64,000 bases of DNA from Uruburuella testudinis (lineage in GTDB: Bacteria > Pseudomonadota > Gammaproteobacteria > Burkholderiales > Neisseriaceae), in the NCBI RefSeq assembly GCF_022870865.1, contig NZ_CP091508.1, positions 1,240,001 to 1,304,000 of the forward strand, in the 5' to 3' direction. Made by a program: the position numbers and the translations under genes. Below the pieces are notes generated by a model that was given only the letters and a program-made list of their open reading frames with translations, was not told where the DNA came from and searched no databases. Positions 18,840 to 26,752 of this stretch are shown here, in pieces. Within the stretch, counting starts at the first letter, position 1. Each line of letters starts with the position of its first letter.

Positions 18840-19193
18840 GTGAAAAACCATACCATACACAAAATCGGGGCCATGATTGCCAAATACCGCAAAGCCGCCG
18901 GCATCACGCAGGCTGAGTTGGCCGAGAAGTTGGAATTGAGCAACGATGCCATTTCACGCTTGGAGCGCGGCCATATTTCACTGACGGTATCGCGCCTGTT
19001 TGAGCTGGCTGAAATTTTCGAATGCGATGCGGCAGATTTGCTCAATGCCAGCAGCCACCGTATCCAAGATCACGAGCGCCGGCTGATGGCGATGCTCAAT
19101 AAGCTGGAAGCGAGAGAAAGAGTGATGCTGCTCGGCCTGATTGAGCAGTTGATTCATTGGAAACTCAATGCCATGGAAGAAGAGCTTGAATGA
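18840..19193 (+). CDS. XRE family helix-turn-helix regulator
   Basis: The 117-residue protein has an N-terminal Cro/CI-type DNA-binding domain (about 8-62). Its helix-turn-helix reads ITQAELAEKLELSNDAISRLERG, and the domain closes with LFELAEIFECDAADLL. A C-terminal helical tail of about 50 residues (LNKLEAREERV-type pattern) probably dimerises. The frame starts with GTG at 18840; an internal ATG at 18873 would delete the first helix, so GTG is preferred although no good ribosome binding site is seen. It is divergent from maeA. Target genes are unknown. Confidence 0.85.
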   Translation: MKNHTIHKIGAMIAKYRKAAGITQAELAEKLELSNDAISRLERGHISLTVSRLFELAEIFECDAADLLNASSHRIQDHERRLMAMLNKLEARERVMLLGLIEQLIHWKLNAMEEELE

Positions 19194-19250
19194 GCGCTGT
19201 CAGGCGCAGGCGGCAAATTATATTTATTCACAAAAGTAGGCCAACGCCGT

Positions 19251-19404
19251 TAGGGTGTCCTGATGTGTCATATTTTTTGCGCTAAAAGCACATCTGCTGC
19301 GTTAAAAAGCCTCGCAAGATGCCCAATCTTGCTACGTTTTTTGCCTGGCATCTGCACTTTTATGGCAAAAAATCTGAATAATTCTGAATGGTCAGGATAC
19401 CCTA
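19251..19404. mobile_element. MITE-160 copy 3 (shortened type A)
   Basis: This is a 154-bp copy whose left arm lacks about ten bases compared with full copies (TAGGGTGTCCTGATGTGTCA then TATTTTTTGCGC). It ends GGTCAGGATACCCTA and shares that TA with the next copy. Confidence 0.8.
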
Positions 19405-19566
19405 GGGTGTCCTGACAATTCATATATCATCATCTTTTTTGTGCTAAAAGCACATCTGCTGCGTTAAAAAGCCTCGCAAGATGCCCAATCTTGCTACGTT
19501 TTTTGCCTGGCATCTGCACTTTTATCACAAAAAATCTGAGTCATTCTGAATGGTCAGGACACCCTA
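19403..19566. mobile_element. MITE-160 copy 4 (arm type A/A)
   Basis: This is a full 164-bp copy immediately following copy 3; the two share one TA dinucleotide. Ends are TAGGGTGTCCTGACAATTC and GGTCAGGACACCCTA. Confidence 0.82.
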
Positions 19567-19672
19567 GGTTGTTTTGTGAATCGGTATGATTGGTTGGCGG
19601 CGGTTTGAATACTTTTCAGACGGCCTGTTTCTTGCGATATGCCGGCGTTGCCCGGCCGCTTTTATTTCAACT

Positions 19673-19681
19673 TGGTATAAA
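19673..19681 (+). promoter_or_regulatory. Candidate extended -10 promoter of aroD
   Basis: TGGTATAAA matches an extended -10 element about 40 bases before the aroD start. No good -35 hexamer was found upstream, which is acceptable for extended -10 promoters. Confidence 0.35.
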
Positions 19682-19721
19682 ATGCAGACTTTGATAAACC
19701 GTTTCGGGTAAGGGCAGGCAA

Positions 19722-20483
19722 ATGAATGTGGTTAAGATAAAAAATATCACCATCGGCGAAGGCGCGCCCAAAATCTGTGTGCCGTTGGTGGCGGCGGATT
19801 TGGCGGCATTGCGGGCGCAGATTGAAGCTTTGGCGGGGCTGGAATTCGATTTGGTGGAGTTTCGTGCCGATTTTCTGAAAGAAGTGGAAGATGCGGATTA
19901 TGTGATGGGCTGCTTGGCCGAAATCCGCCGCATGCTGCCCGATACGCCGCTGTTGTTTACATTCCGCACCGCTGTCGAGGGCGGCGAACATGCGGTAGCG
20001 GCGGAATATTATTTTGCGCTGCTGCATGCGGCCATCGGCTCGGGCCATATCGATTTGGCCGATATCGAACTGTTTGCCGGCGAAGAGCAGGTAAAGGCAG
20101 CGGTGGCGCTGGCCAAAGCGAAAGGCGTGGCGGCGGTGTTGTGCAATCATGATTTTGACAAAACGCCGTCGAAAGCTGAAATCATCAGCCGTTTGCGCTG
20201 TATGCAGGATTGGGGCGCCGATATTTGCAAAATCGCGGTGATGCCGCAATCGGATGCCGATGTGCTGGTGTTGCTGGATGCCACGGAAACCATGTACCGT
20301 GAGCATGCGGTGCAGCCGTTGATTACGATGGCGATGGGGCAGAGGGGCATCATCAGCCGCTTGGCGGGTGCGGTGTCCGGCTCGGCAGTAACCTTTGGGG
20401 CGGCCGGAAAAGCTTCGGCGCCGGGGCAGATTGCGGCCAATGATTTACGCTTTATTTTGAATGTGTTGACGCAAAAAGTTTAA
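19722..20483 (+). CDS. aroD: 3-dehydroquinate dehydratase, type I
   Basis: AroD removes water from 3-dehydroquinate in the third step of the shikimate pathway. The 253-residue product is a class I (Schiff-base) enzyme. His143 is in CNHDFDKTP and the Schiff-base Lys170 in ADICKIAVMP, the same positions as in enteric enzymes. The substrate-binding end segments GQRGIISRL and SAVTFGAAGKASAPGQI are also intact. It stands alone between repeat blocks, with an inverted DUS pair after the stop. Identification is firm. Confidence 0.97.
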   Translation: MNVVKIKNITIGEGAPKICVPLVAADLAALRAQIEALAGLEFDLVEFRADFLKEVEDADYVMGCLAEIRRMLPDTPLLFTFRTAVEGGEHAVAAEYYFALLHAAIGSGHIDLADIELFAGEEQVKAAVALAKAKGVAAVLCNHDFDKTPSKAEIISRLRCMQDWGADICKIAVMPQSDADVLVLLDATETMYREHAVQPLITMAMGQRGIISRLAGAVSGSAVTFGAAGKASAPGQIAANDLRFILNVLTQKV

Positions 20484-20520
20484 GCAAATTGCGGCATCGG
20501 GCAGAGGCTGCCGCGTGCAG

Positions 20521-20554
20521 ACAGGCCGTCTGAAATCAAGTTTCAGACGGCCTG
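20521..20554. terminator. Inverted DUS pair after aroD
   Basis: CAGGCCGTCTGAAATCAAG faces TTTCAGACGGCCTG about 40 bases beyond the aroD stop. Confidence 0.65.
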
Positions 20555-20573
20555 AAATCGTTGCCATGCTTGA

Positions 20574-20612
20574 TTTGAACAATGATGCATTTATACCTGT
20601 TTACAAAAGTCA
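20574..20612. repeat. R2 half-repeat
   Basis: TATACCTGTTTACAAAAGTCAGCCAAC resembles the left R2 arm. No matching right arm follows before modA. Confidence 0.45.
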
Positions 20613-20754
20613 GCCAACAAAGACGAATGGTCAGGGTGCCTTATCATCAATAAAACCATTTTGCCATACTGCTTTGGTAGTAGATAAAAGGCAGGGTAAT
20701 GATTGTTGGCCGGCCATGATAAAACGGCGCTTTATTGTGTTGACGGGGCATATC

Positions 20755-21504
20755 ATGCGTTTTTATCCAGCGGTTTGCGCGGCGGTGCTGCTGATGTGGG
20801 GGCAGGCGGTGTCGGCTGCCGAAATCACGGTATCGGCGGCGGCGAGCTTGAGCAATGCGTTTAAGGAAATTGCCGGGCAATACGAAAAGCAGTATCCGCA
20901 GGCGAAAATCAGGCTCAACACCGCCGGTTCGGGCGCTTTGCTGCAACAGGCGCTCAAAGGCGCGCCGGTGGATGTGTTGGCTTTTGCCGATGAAACCACG
21001 ATGGATCGGGCGCAGCAGCAAGGTTTGATTCGCCCGGAAAGCCGCCGTGTGTTTGCGCGCAATTCGCTGGTGGTGGCAGCACCGGCCGGCAGCCGGCTGC
21101 GGGTGGGCAGCCTGGCCGATTTGAATACGCCGGCGTTCAAGCGCATTGCCTTGAGCAATCCGGCCAGCGTGCCGGTAGGGCGCTACAGTAAAGCGGTGCT
21201 GGAACGGGCAGGATTATGGGAAAAGCTGCAACCGAAAATCATCCAAACCCAGCATGTGCGCCAATCGCTGGATTATGTGGCGCGCGGTGAGGTGGATGCG
21301 GGTTTTGTATACCGCACCGATGCGGCATTGATGCGCGATAAGGTGAAGGTGTTGGCCAGTGTGCCCACGGCAACGCCGGTGTCTTACCCGCTGGCGGTAG
21401 TTACACAAAGCCGCCAACCGGCTGAAGCGCAGCGCTTTGCGCGTTATGTGCGCACACCGGCAGCGCAGGCGGTGTTAAAGAAATATGGTTTTGAAGCTTA
21501 TTGA
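20755..21504 (+). CDS. modA: Molybdate ABC transporter, periplasmic binding protein
   Basis: ModA captures molybdate in the periplasm and delivers it to ModBC. The 249-residue precursor has a signal peptide of about 21 residues (cut after AVSA), followed by the family start AEITVSAAASLSNAFKEIA. Later come the oxyanion-site segments NTAGSGALLQQ and SNPASVPVGRYSKAVLE, and the C-terminal YVRTPAAQAVLKKYGFE. I place the start at the ATG at 20755; an in-frame ATG at 20716 would only lengthen the signal region. The permease and ATPase genes are 1 kb downstream, separated by an unrelated gene. Confidence 0.93.
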   Translation: MRFYPAVCAAVLLMWGQAVSAAEITVSAAASLSNAFKEIAGQYEKQYPQAKIRLNTAGSGALLQQALKGAPVDVLAFADETTMDRAQQQGLIRPESRRVFARNSLVVAAPAGSRLRVGSLADLNTPAFKRIALSNPASVPVGRYSKAVLERAGLWEKLQPKIIQTQHVRQSLDYVARGEVDAGFVYRTDAALMRDKVKVLASVPTATPVSYPLAVVTQSRQPAEAQRFARYVRTPAAQAVLKKYGFEAY

Positions 21505-21860
21505 TATTGAGGCCGTCTGAAAAATCCGCCCTGCGGATATGTTTATATCAATAAAATGATGGCTGCAAATAATGAATACCCATTCACAAAAGTAAGCCAA
21601 TAAGGCGGCGGCCGAAGACAGTACACGCATATGGGGCTGCTTCGGGCCCAGCCGCACCAACGCCGTTAGCTTATTTTTGTGAATGGGTATAATTGGTGAA
21701 TGGGTATAATCGAATGAATGATACTTTTATCAATATAAACTACCCTTAATAATTTTTCTTTGCAAATCTTGGGCAGACTGTATAAATTCTTAACTTTATT
21801 TCACTGTCAAATTAAAGCACAGCATCAGGCTGTTTTTTAATACCAAAGGAGTGGGTGGTG
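21505..21860. other. Intergenic region with full R2 copy and AT-rich leader
   Basis: After modA there is a single DUS, then the best-preserved R2 copy (21576-21690), then about 150 AT-rich bases leading to the acyltransferase start. The AT-rich part probably carries that gene's promoter. Confidence 0.6.
21576..21690. repeat. R2 full copy (reference copy)
   Basis: ATACCCATTCACAAAAGTAA-GCC on the left and GGCTTATTTTTGTGAATGGGTAT-like sequence (GTTAGCTTATTTTTGTGAAT) on the right form inverted arms of about 23 bases. The loop includes GCCGAAGACAGTACACGCAT, which recurs in other R2 copies. It shows the unoccupied TTAG site used by MITE-160 elsewhere. Confidence 0.75.
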
Positions 21861-22451
21861 ATGAAGTCTTCGAATTTGTATATTTACGGCGGCGGCGGCC
21901 ACGGGCAGGTGGTGGCGGATATCGCAAGATTGGCAGGTTACCGCAATATCTGTTTTTTAGACGATGCCCACGGGCGTAAATTCGATGCCAGCCTGCCCAA
22001 GGGTGATATTATTGTAGCCATCGGCAACAATGCGGTGCGCCAGCGCCTGTGTAAAAAAGTAACCGCGGCGGGTTTCCGCCTGATTAACTTGGTTCACCCC
22101 AGCGCCATCATATCGCCCAATGCCACATTCGGCATCGGTGTGGTGGTGATGCCGCTGGCGGTGGTTAATGCCGGCGCACGTATCGGCGACGGGGCGATTA
22201 TCAACACCGCATCGGTGGTGGAGCACGACTGCATCATCGGTGTTTGCGCGCACATCTGCCCGAGGGCGGCGCTGGCGGGCAATGTAACGGTTGGCGACAG
22301 GGCGCAGATGGGCATCGGCAGTTGCGCGATTCAAGGTTTGAAAATTGGCGCGGGCAGTATTGTGGGCGCAGGCAGTGTGGTGGTAAAAAATATTGCTTCA
22401 GATGTGGTTACTTTCGGCAGCCCGGCGCAAGTGTATCGGAAGCTGGCTTAA
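21861..22451 (+). CDS. NeuD/PglD-like sugar O- or N-acyltransferase
   Basis: The 196-residue protein starts with a nucleotide-binding-like domain (LYIYGGGGHGQVVADIARLAGY, residues 5-26). A left-handed beta-helix built of hexapeptide repeats follows from about residue 80 to the end (IGVVVMPLAVVNAGARIGDG, then IGAGSIVGAGSVVVKNI). This is the layout of NeuD sialic acid acetyltransferases and of PglD, which acetylates sugars for protein glycosylation. The substrate cannot be told. AAAGGAG lies 9 bases before the ATG at 21861. It interrupts the molybdate genes and has a DUS hairpin terminator behind it, so it is probably its own transcription unit. Confidence 0.85.
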   Translation: MKSSNLYIYGGGGHGQVVADIARLAGYRNICFLDDAHGRKFDASLPKGDIIVAIGNNAVRQRLCKKVTAAGFRLINLVHPSAIISPNATFGIGVVVMPLAVVNAGARIGDGAIINTASVVEHDCIIGVCAHICPRAALAGNVTVGDRAQMGIGSCAIQGLKIGAGSIVGAGSVVVKNIASDVVTFGSPAQVYRKLA

Positions 22452-22512
22452 ACGGCAGATGTTGAAGCTGCACACCGCCCAACTGATATGCCGCCCAACC
22501 GGCTATGAAATC

Positions 22513-22546
22513 ATGCCGTCTGAACTTATTGATTTCAGACGGCCTT
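22513..22546. terminator. Inverted DUS pair with T-run before modB
   Basis: ATGCCGTCTGAACTTATT and GATTTCAGACGGCCTTTTTT form a hairpin with a T tail on the plus strand. It would stop transcription from the acyltransferase before modB. This is one of the few AT-type DUS in the window. Confidence 0.75.
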
Positions 22547-22562
22547 TTTTATCGGAACACAG

Positions 22563-23243
22563 ATGGGTGATGCGGTTATAACGGCTTTGCTGCTTTCTTT
22601 AAAAGTGGCCGGATTGGCGACTTTATTCAATATCGTGCTCGGCACGGCAACGGGCTTTGCTTTGGCGCGTCTGCGTTTTGTCGGGCGTAATGTGCTCGAC
22701 ACGCTGCTGACGCTGCCGATGGTGATGCCGCCCACGGTGATGGGCTATTATTTGTTGGTGCTGTTGGGGCGTAACGGGCCGCTGGGCGGCTGGCTGCAAA
22801 ACACATTCGGCATTCATTTGATTTTTACTTGGCAGGGTGCGGTGATTGCTGCGATGGTGGTGACTTTTCCCTTGGTGTTCAAGCCTGCGCGGGCGGCCTT
22901 TGAGGGGGTGAATCCGCAATTGGAGCAGGCGGCACGGGTGGCGGGTTTGAATGAGCGTGCGGTGTTTTTCCGCGTGAGCCTGCCGTTGGCCTGGCGCGGC
23001 ATTTTGGCCGGTGTGCTGCTGGCATTTGCGCGCGCCTTGGGCGAATTCGGCGCCACGCTGATGATTGCCGGCAGCATTCCCGGCCAAACGCAAACCTTGT
23101 CGATTGCGGTTTATGAAGCGGTGCAGGCCGGAGAAGATAGCACGGCCAATTGGCTGGTGTTGCTGATTTCACTGGTGTGCGTGGTAATTTTGCTGGCCGT
23201 CGGCCGTTTGGCGCGCGCGCGTGACGGCAGGGAGCGGATTTGA
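22563..23243 (+). CDS. modB: Molybdate ABC transporter permease
   Basis: ModB is the inner-membrane channel of the molybdate importer. The 226-residue product has five hydrophobic helices. It carries the permease signature EQAARVAGLNERAVFFRVSLPLAWRGI near residues 120-150, and the family-typical segment FARALGEFGATLMIAGSIPGQTQTL. GGAACACAG precedes the ATG. Its stop TGA shares a base with the modC ATG, so translation is likely coupled. No modA is directly upstream. Confidence 0.94.
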   Translation: MGDAVITALLLSLKVAGLATLFNIVLGTATGFALARLRFVGRNVLDTLLTLPMVMPPTVMGYYLLVLLGRNGPLGGWLQNTFGIHLIFTWQGAVIAAMVVTFPLVFKPARAAFEGVNPQLEQAARVAGLNERAVFFRVSLPLAWRGILAGVLLAFARALGEFGATLMIAGSIPGQTQTLSIAVYEAVQAGEDSTANWLVLLISLVCVVILLAVGRLARARDGRERI

Positions 23244-23887
23244 TGCGGTTTGATATCGATATTTATAAAAAGTTGCCATCGTTTGAATTGAAGCTGAAAC
23301 TGCAATCGCCGCATGAAAAGCTGGCGCTGCTGGGGCCTTCCGGTGCCGGCAAAAGCTTGAGCCTGAGCCTGCTGGCCGGGCTGCTGCAACCCGACGGCGG
23401 CCATATCCGCATCGGCGGGGAAACATGGTTTGATGCGCATACGGTTTTAAGCGTGCAGCAGCGGCGGGTGGGGCTGGTGTTTCAAGATTATGCGCTGTTT
23501 CCGCACTTAACCGTGGCGCAAAATATTGGTTTTGGTTTGCAGCCGGGCTGGTTCAATCCCGGCAGAAGGCCGTCTGAAAAAGTGCAGCAATGGTTGGATA
23601 TTCTAGATTTGAACCGTGTGGCCGATCATTATCCGCGGCAGATTTCAGGCGGCCAAAAGCAGCGCACCGCATTGGCGCGCGCCTTAATCATGCAGCCGAA
23701 ACTGCTGTTGCTCGATGAGCCGTTTGCCGCATTGGATACCGATTTGCGCCGCCATACCCGCGCAGAGCTGTTGCAGCTGCAACAGCAAACCGGCGTGCCG
23801 ATGATTTTAATCACGCACGATCAGGCCGATGCCGATGAATTGGCCGATGAGGTTTGGCGTATGGCCGACGGGCAGATGGCCGTCTGA
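23243..23887 (+). CDS. modC: Molybdate ABC transporter ATP-binding protein, short form
   Basis: ModC powers the molybdate importer. The 214-residue product contains a full ABC domain: Walker A GPSGAGKS near residue 36, signature ISGGQKQR near residue 135, Walker B LLLLDEPFAALD, and the switch histidine in LITHDQ. It ends right after the ABC domain, with MADGQMAV and a stop inside a DUS. Typical ModC proteins are near 350 residues and carry a C-terminal molybdate-binding (TOBE/Mop) regulatory domain that is absent here. The ATG at 23243 overlaps the modB stop. Confidence 0.9.
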   Translation: MRFDIDIYKKLPSFELKLKLQSPHEKLALLGPSGAGKSLSLSLLAGLLQPDGGHIRIGGETWFDAHTVLSVQQRRVGLVFQDYALFPHLTVAQNIGFGLQPGWFNPGRRPSEKVQQWLDILDLNRVADHYPRQISGGQKQRTALARALIMQPKLLLLDEPFAALDTDLRRHTRAELLQLQQQTGVPMILITHDQADADELADEVWRMADGQMAV

Positions 23888-24254
23888 AAGCATTGATTCA
23901 CAAAAATAACCTGACGGCATGTTTGCTGTTGTCTTGGGCTCGCCACCTTGTCAGCTTACTTTGATGCGTGGGTTATTCTGGAAATAAGCCAGGCCGTCTG
24001 AAAGCATTTTTTTCAGACGGCCTGTGTAGGTGCAAGGTTTTTGTGAACAGAATCCATGCGATACACGATGTGGGTCGGATGCTTGAATCCGACATTTTTC
24101 AGACGGCCAAAATCATTGGGCATCACAAAAATATCGAATAATTTGTCGGATACCAGTATCTGATGTCAGCTTACTTTTGTGAATGGGTTATTCTGCAAAC
24201 AAGCAAAGGCCGTCTGAAAGCATTTTTTCAGACGGCCTTGTGAATCAATTATAT
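23888..24254. other. Repeat-rich intergenic region between modC and nusB
   Basis: This region contains R2 arms, two copies of a module of about 75 bp (23949-24022 and 24164-24238) joining an R2 right arm to a DUS hairpin, and one copy of a short palindromic sequence built on TCGGATGCTTGAATCCGACA (24074-24100). No gene is seen. Confidence 0.6.
23949..24238. repeat. Duplicated R2-arm plus DUS-hairpin module
   Basis: TGTCAGCTTACTTT, GTTATTCTG and GGCCGTCTGAAAGCATTTTTT with TTCAGACGGCCT occur in the same order at 23949-24022 and 24164-24238. The copies differ by a few substitutions, so the duplication is not recent. The second copy is the likely bidirectional terminator of modC and nusB. Confidence 0.7.
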
Positions 24255-24692
24255 TTATGCACGTTTGGGGTCGTTCGGGCGTTGTTGTACGGCCAGTTTG
24301 TCGAGAATGCCGTTGACAAATTTGTGGCCGTCGGTGGCGCCGAAGGTTTTGGTCACTTCGATGGCTTCGTTGATAATCACCGGATATGGGGTTTCGGGCA
24401 TGGCGTTCAGCTCGTGGGCGGCCATCAGTAAGACAGCGCGTTCGATGGGGCTGAGGTCGTTTTCATCGCGGTCGAGCAGGGGGCGGATCTGCTGCATGTA
24501 GTCGCGCTGGTTGCTGTGTGCGCCGAAAAAGAGTTTGGTAAACAATTCTTCATCGGCTTTTTTAAAGTCGCTGCTTTCGCGGATGTTTTTGGCAACTTCG
24601 GGTGCGGCGGTTTGGTTGAGCGCGGCTTGGTAGAGTGCCTGCACGGCAAATTCGCGGGCGCGGCGGCGGGGTGTTTTCATGGGTGTTTTCAT
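24255..24692 (-). CDS. nusB: Transcription antitermination protein NusB
   Basis: NusB binds boxA RNA with NusE (S10) during antitermination of rRNA operons. The 145-residue product has the all-helical family pattern. It begins with PRRRAREFAVQALYQ, the arginine-rich boxA-binding start, and ends with FGATDGHKFVNGILDKLAV. Two in-frame ATGs (24692 and 24680) come from a short duplication of ATGAAAACACCC. The upstream one has AGGAAA at suitable distance and is used here. ribH lies just upstream on the same strand, the usual ribH-nusB pairing. Confidence 0.95.
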   Translation of the reverse strand: MKTPMKTPRRRAREFAVQALYQAALNQTAAPEVAKNIRESSDFKKADEELFTKLFFGAHSNQRDYMQQIRPLLDRDENDLSPIERAVLLMAAHELNAMPETPYPVIINEAIEVTKTFGATDGHKFVNGILDKLAVQQRPNDPKRA

Positions 24693-24715
24693 GGGTGTTT
24701 CCTATATTGGCTGTG

Positions 24716-24847
24716 TTCAGACGGCCTCAAACAATATCCGTTTGTGCAAATCATCTGACTGCATCGGCTTGTTTCGCCGTATTGTTTGCGGCCGGCCGTT
24801 TGGTCAGCTTGTTTTGATGAACGGATATTGTTTGAGGCCGTCTGAAA
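24716..24847. repeat. R2-like inverted repeat with DUS ends between ribH and nusB
   Basis: TTCAGACGGCCTCAAACAAT followed by ATCCGTTTGTG pairs with ATGAACGGATATTGTTTGAG and GCCGTCTGAAAC. The layout is that of R2 (DUS outside, 25-30 bp arms, about 80-base loop) but the arm sequence has diverged. Confidence 0.6.
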
Positions 24848-24852
24848 CCGAA

Positions 24853-25317
24853 TTAATCTTTGGCGCCGATTAATGTGTTGATCAGATTGGCGCATTCTAC
24901 GGCCACAATGGCGGCATCGGCGGCTTTTTCTTCGATGCGGGCGTGTGCCTGTTCGTCGTTTTCGGTGGTGAGGATGGCGTTGGCAATCGGAATGTTGAAA
25001 TCAAGGCCGACACGGGTAACGGCGGCGCCCGATTCGTTGGCCACCAGCTCGAAATGATAGGTTTCGCCGCGGATGATGGCGCCGATGGCCACCAGGGCGT
25101 CATATTTGCCGGTGGCGGCCATGTTTTGCAACACCAACGGCACTTCCAGCGCTCCCGGCACGGTGGCTACGGTGATGTGTTTGGCTTTTACGCCCATTTC
25201 TTGCAGTTTGGCGGTGCAGATGTCGAGCATGGCGCTGCCGACTTCGTTGGTGAAGCGGGCTTGCACGATGCCGATGCGCAGGCCTTTGCCGTTGAGGTTG
25301 GGTTGGATGGTGTTCAT
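24853..25317 (-). CDS. ribH: 6,7-dimethyl-8-ribityllumazine synthase
   Basis: RibH condenses the ribB product with the pyrimidine intermediate, the penultimate step of riboflavin synthesis. The 154-residue protein shows the family markers: [16 protein letters not shown] near the start, [14 protein letters not shown] (about residues 55-68), [19 protein letters not shown] around residue 80 with the catalytic His, and [20 protein letters not shown] stands upstream of the ATG. It precedes nusB on the same strand; the other rib genes are 2-4 kb upstream beyond unrelated genes and repeats. Confidence 0.96.
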   Translation of the reverse strand: MNTIQPNLNGKGLRIGIVQARFTNEVGSAMLDICTAKLQEMGVKAKHITVATVPGALEVPLVLQNMAATGKYDALVAIGAIIRGETYHFELVANESGAAVTRVGLDFNIPIANAILTTENDEQAHARIEEKAADAAIVAVECANLINTLIGAKD

Positions 25318-25362
25318 TGCGGATACTCCCTTATAGGGTTGGAATGAGTCGGGCGGGTGGTT

Positions 25363-25440
25363 TGATACCCATTCACAAAAATAATCTAACGGCGTTGGCT
25401 CGCCTGGGCATGAAGCGGGCGATTGCTGCCGTTTGGTCGG
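25363..25440. repeat. R2 half-repeat
   Basis: GATACCCATTCACAAAAATAATCTAACG with GCGTTGGCTCGCC is a left R2 arm. The same AATAATCTAACGGCGTTGGCTCGC string recurs near 53039. Confidence 0.55.
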
Positions 25441-25479
25441 TTTGCTTGTTTAAACAGCGATGGTATGCGGCGGCCCGGT

Positions 25480-25803
25480 TTAATCTTTGGGCTGCCAGTC
25501 GGCCACGGCTTGGAAGCCGCCGTTGTCGTTCAGCTCCCAGGCGCTGCCTTCGGGTTGGTTGATGAATTCGCTGACGGCGGGGTTGCTGCGGGTAATGTCG
25601 CCAACGCTGTATACCGTAAAATTATCGGGGTTGTCGGTATATTCGTCGCTTTCTTCGCCGCTGAAAAAGCGCCAGCCGCTGTCGTTTTCAAACACCGGTG
25701 CTTCGCGATACATAAAGCCTACCGGCTCGCCTTGTTCGCTCACGGTTTTGGTGGCGATGCAGCGGCCGAGGGCGGTGGAGAGTGCGGAGGCGAATTTATT
25801 CAT
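25480..25803 (-). CDS. DUF2185 (Imm33-like) domain protein
   Basis: The 107-residue soluble protein carries the DUF2185 pattern: PVGFMYREAPVFENDSGWRFFSG, then ESDEYTDNPDNFTVYSV, then PEGSAWELNDNGGF. The domain is known both as stand-alone proteins of unknown role and as Imm33 immunity proteins in toxin loci. No toxin or secretion gene is adjacent, so an immunity role is not supported here. A DUS abuts the start region. The family call rests on recognised motifs; the function is unknown. Confidence 0.75.
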   Translation of the reverse strand: MNKFASALSTALGRCIATKTVSEQGEPVGFMYREAPVFENDSGWRFFSGEESDEYTDNPDNFTVYSVGDITRSNPAVSEFINQPEGSAWELNDNGGFQAVADWQPKD

Positions 25804-25867
25804 GGTTTTCAGACGGCCTAAACATTTTAAAAGCAGATTCTACACGATTCGGCGCTGTTTCGCACCG

Positions 25868-26752
25868 TTAAGCATGTTTGCTTTTCAGCGAGCCGAGGTA
25901 AATTGCCAACAGCGTTAATGCGGCGCCCGTCCATTGCAGGCCGTTAATCGGTTTGTGCAGCCAGAAATAATCAATCAGCAGCGCCGCTACCGGCTCGCTC
26001 AGCAGCAGCAGGCCGGTCAGCGTGAGCGATAGCAGCGGTACGGCGTAGGCAATCAAGCCCCAGGCCAGGCATTGCATAATGGCGCCGTACACCAAAATCA
26101 GGCCGACGTCGCGCAGTGTGGTCGGGTAGAGGCTGTCGGCATTGAAAATCAGCGAGGGCAGCACCAGCGCGGCCATGCCGCCGAGGCTGACCAGCAACAT
26201 CATGGGAAAGAGCTGCACTTTTTCTATTTTGTGTGTTTCGCGGATAAAAATCATCGACAAAGCCAACATGGCGCCGGAAATAATGCCGCTGGCAAAGCCC
26301 CAAACTGCATTGCCGTTGTGGCTGAATTCGGGGCTGCCGATCAGCGCCACGCCGCTGATGGCGATAAACAGGCTCAATATTTGCAGGCGGGTTTGGCGTT
26401 CGCCGAAAAAGAAAAAACCGATGGCGGAAAGAAAAAAGATTTGCAGGCTGTTGAGCAGGGTGGAGATGCCGGGGCCGACGGCATAAATGCTTTCGTGCCA
26501 CAGCGCCAAATCGAAGCCGAGAAACACGCCGGAGAGCAGTGCCAATTTGAGCGCGCGTTTGTTTTTGGGCATCTGCTGGCCGAAAAAGCGCGCCAGCAGC
26601 CAGAAAATCACAGCCGCCACTGCCAGCCGCCAAAAGGCAATCGCATAAGCGCCCACGGGCACAAATTTAACAATCAGACTGCCGAGGCCGAATACCACGC
26701 AGCCGATAACCAGAAGCGGCGCGGCATGGCGGTTGGTTTGCGAGGTGGGCAT
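25868..26752 (-). CDS. EamA/DMT superfamily transporter
   Basis: The 294-residue protein has ten hydrophobic helices in two EamA repeats. The markers are AIAFWRLAVAAVIFWLLARF in the first half and a second-half ending LTGLLLLSEPVAALLIDYFWLHKP. Members export amino acids, nucleotide metabolites or drugs; substrate cannot be assigned. It lies between ribH and ribB on the same strand, and one could speculate about flavin or precursor transport, but repeats on both sides argue against a common operon. Confidence 0.85.
   Translation of the reverse strand: MPTSQTNRHAAPLLVIGCVVFGLGSLIVKFVPVGAYAIAFWRLAVAAVIFWLLARFFGQQMPKNKRALKLALLSGVFLGFDLALWHESIYAVGPGISTLLNSLQIFFLSAIGFFFFGERQTRLQILSLFIAISGVALIGSPEFSHNGNAVWGFASGIISGAMLALSMIFIRETHKIEKVQLFPMMLLVSLGGMAALVLPSLIFNADSLYPTTLRDVGLILVYGAIMQCLAWGLIAYAVPLLSLTLTGLLLLSEPVAALLIDYFWLHKPINGLQWTGAALTLLAIYLGSLKSKHA

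Larger units (their letters stand above)
19221..19588. repeat. R2 copy interrupted by two MITE-160 elements
   Basis: The left arm TATTCACAAAAGTAGGCC with AACGCCGT ends at 19250. The right arm GGTTGTTTTGTGAATCGGTA resumes at 19567. Uninterrupted R2 copies join these as CGCCGTTAGCTTATTTTTGTG, so the MITEs entered at the TA. Confidence 0.75.
19194..19721. other. Intergenic block of nested repeats before aroD
   Basis: This region holds an R2 element split by two tandem MITE-160 copies (19251-19566), then a DUS, then the aroD promoter. No gene is seen. Confidence 0.65.

Noticed and set aside
25480..25803. Toxin-immunity locus based on the DUF2185 protein
   Set aside because: No toxin, polymorphic-toxin fragment or secretion gene is adjacent; neighbours are ribH and a transporter.
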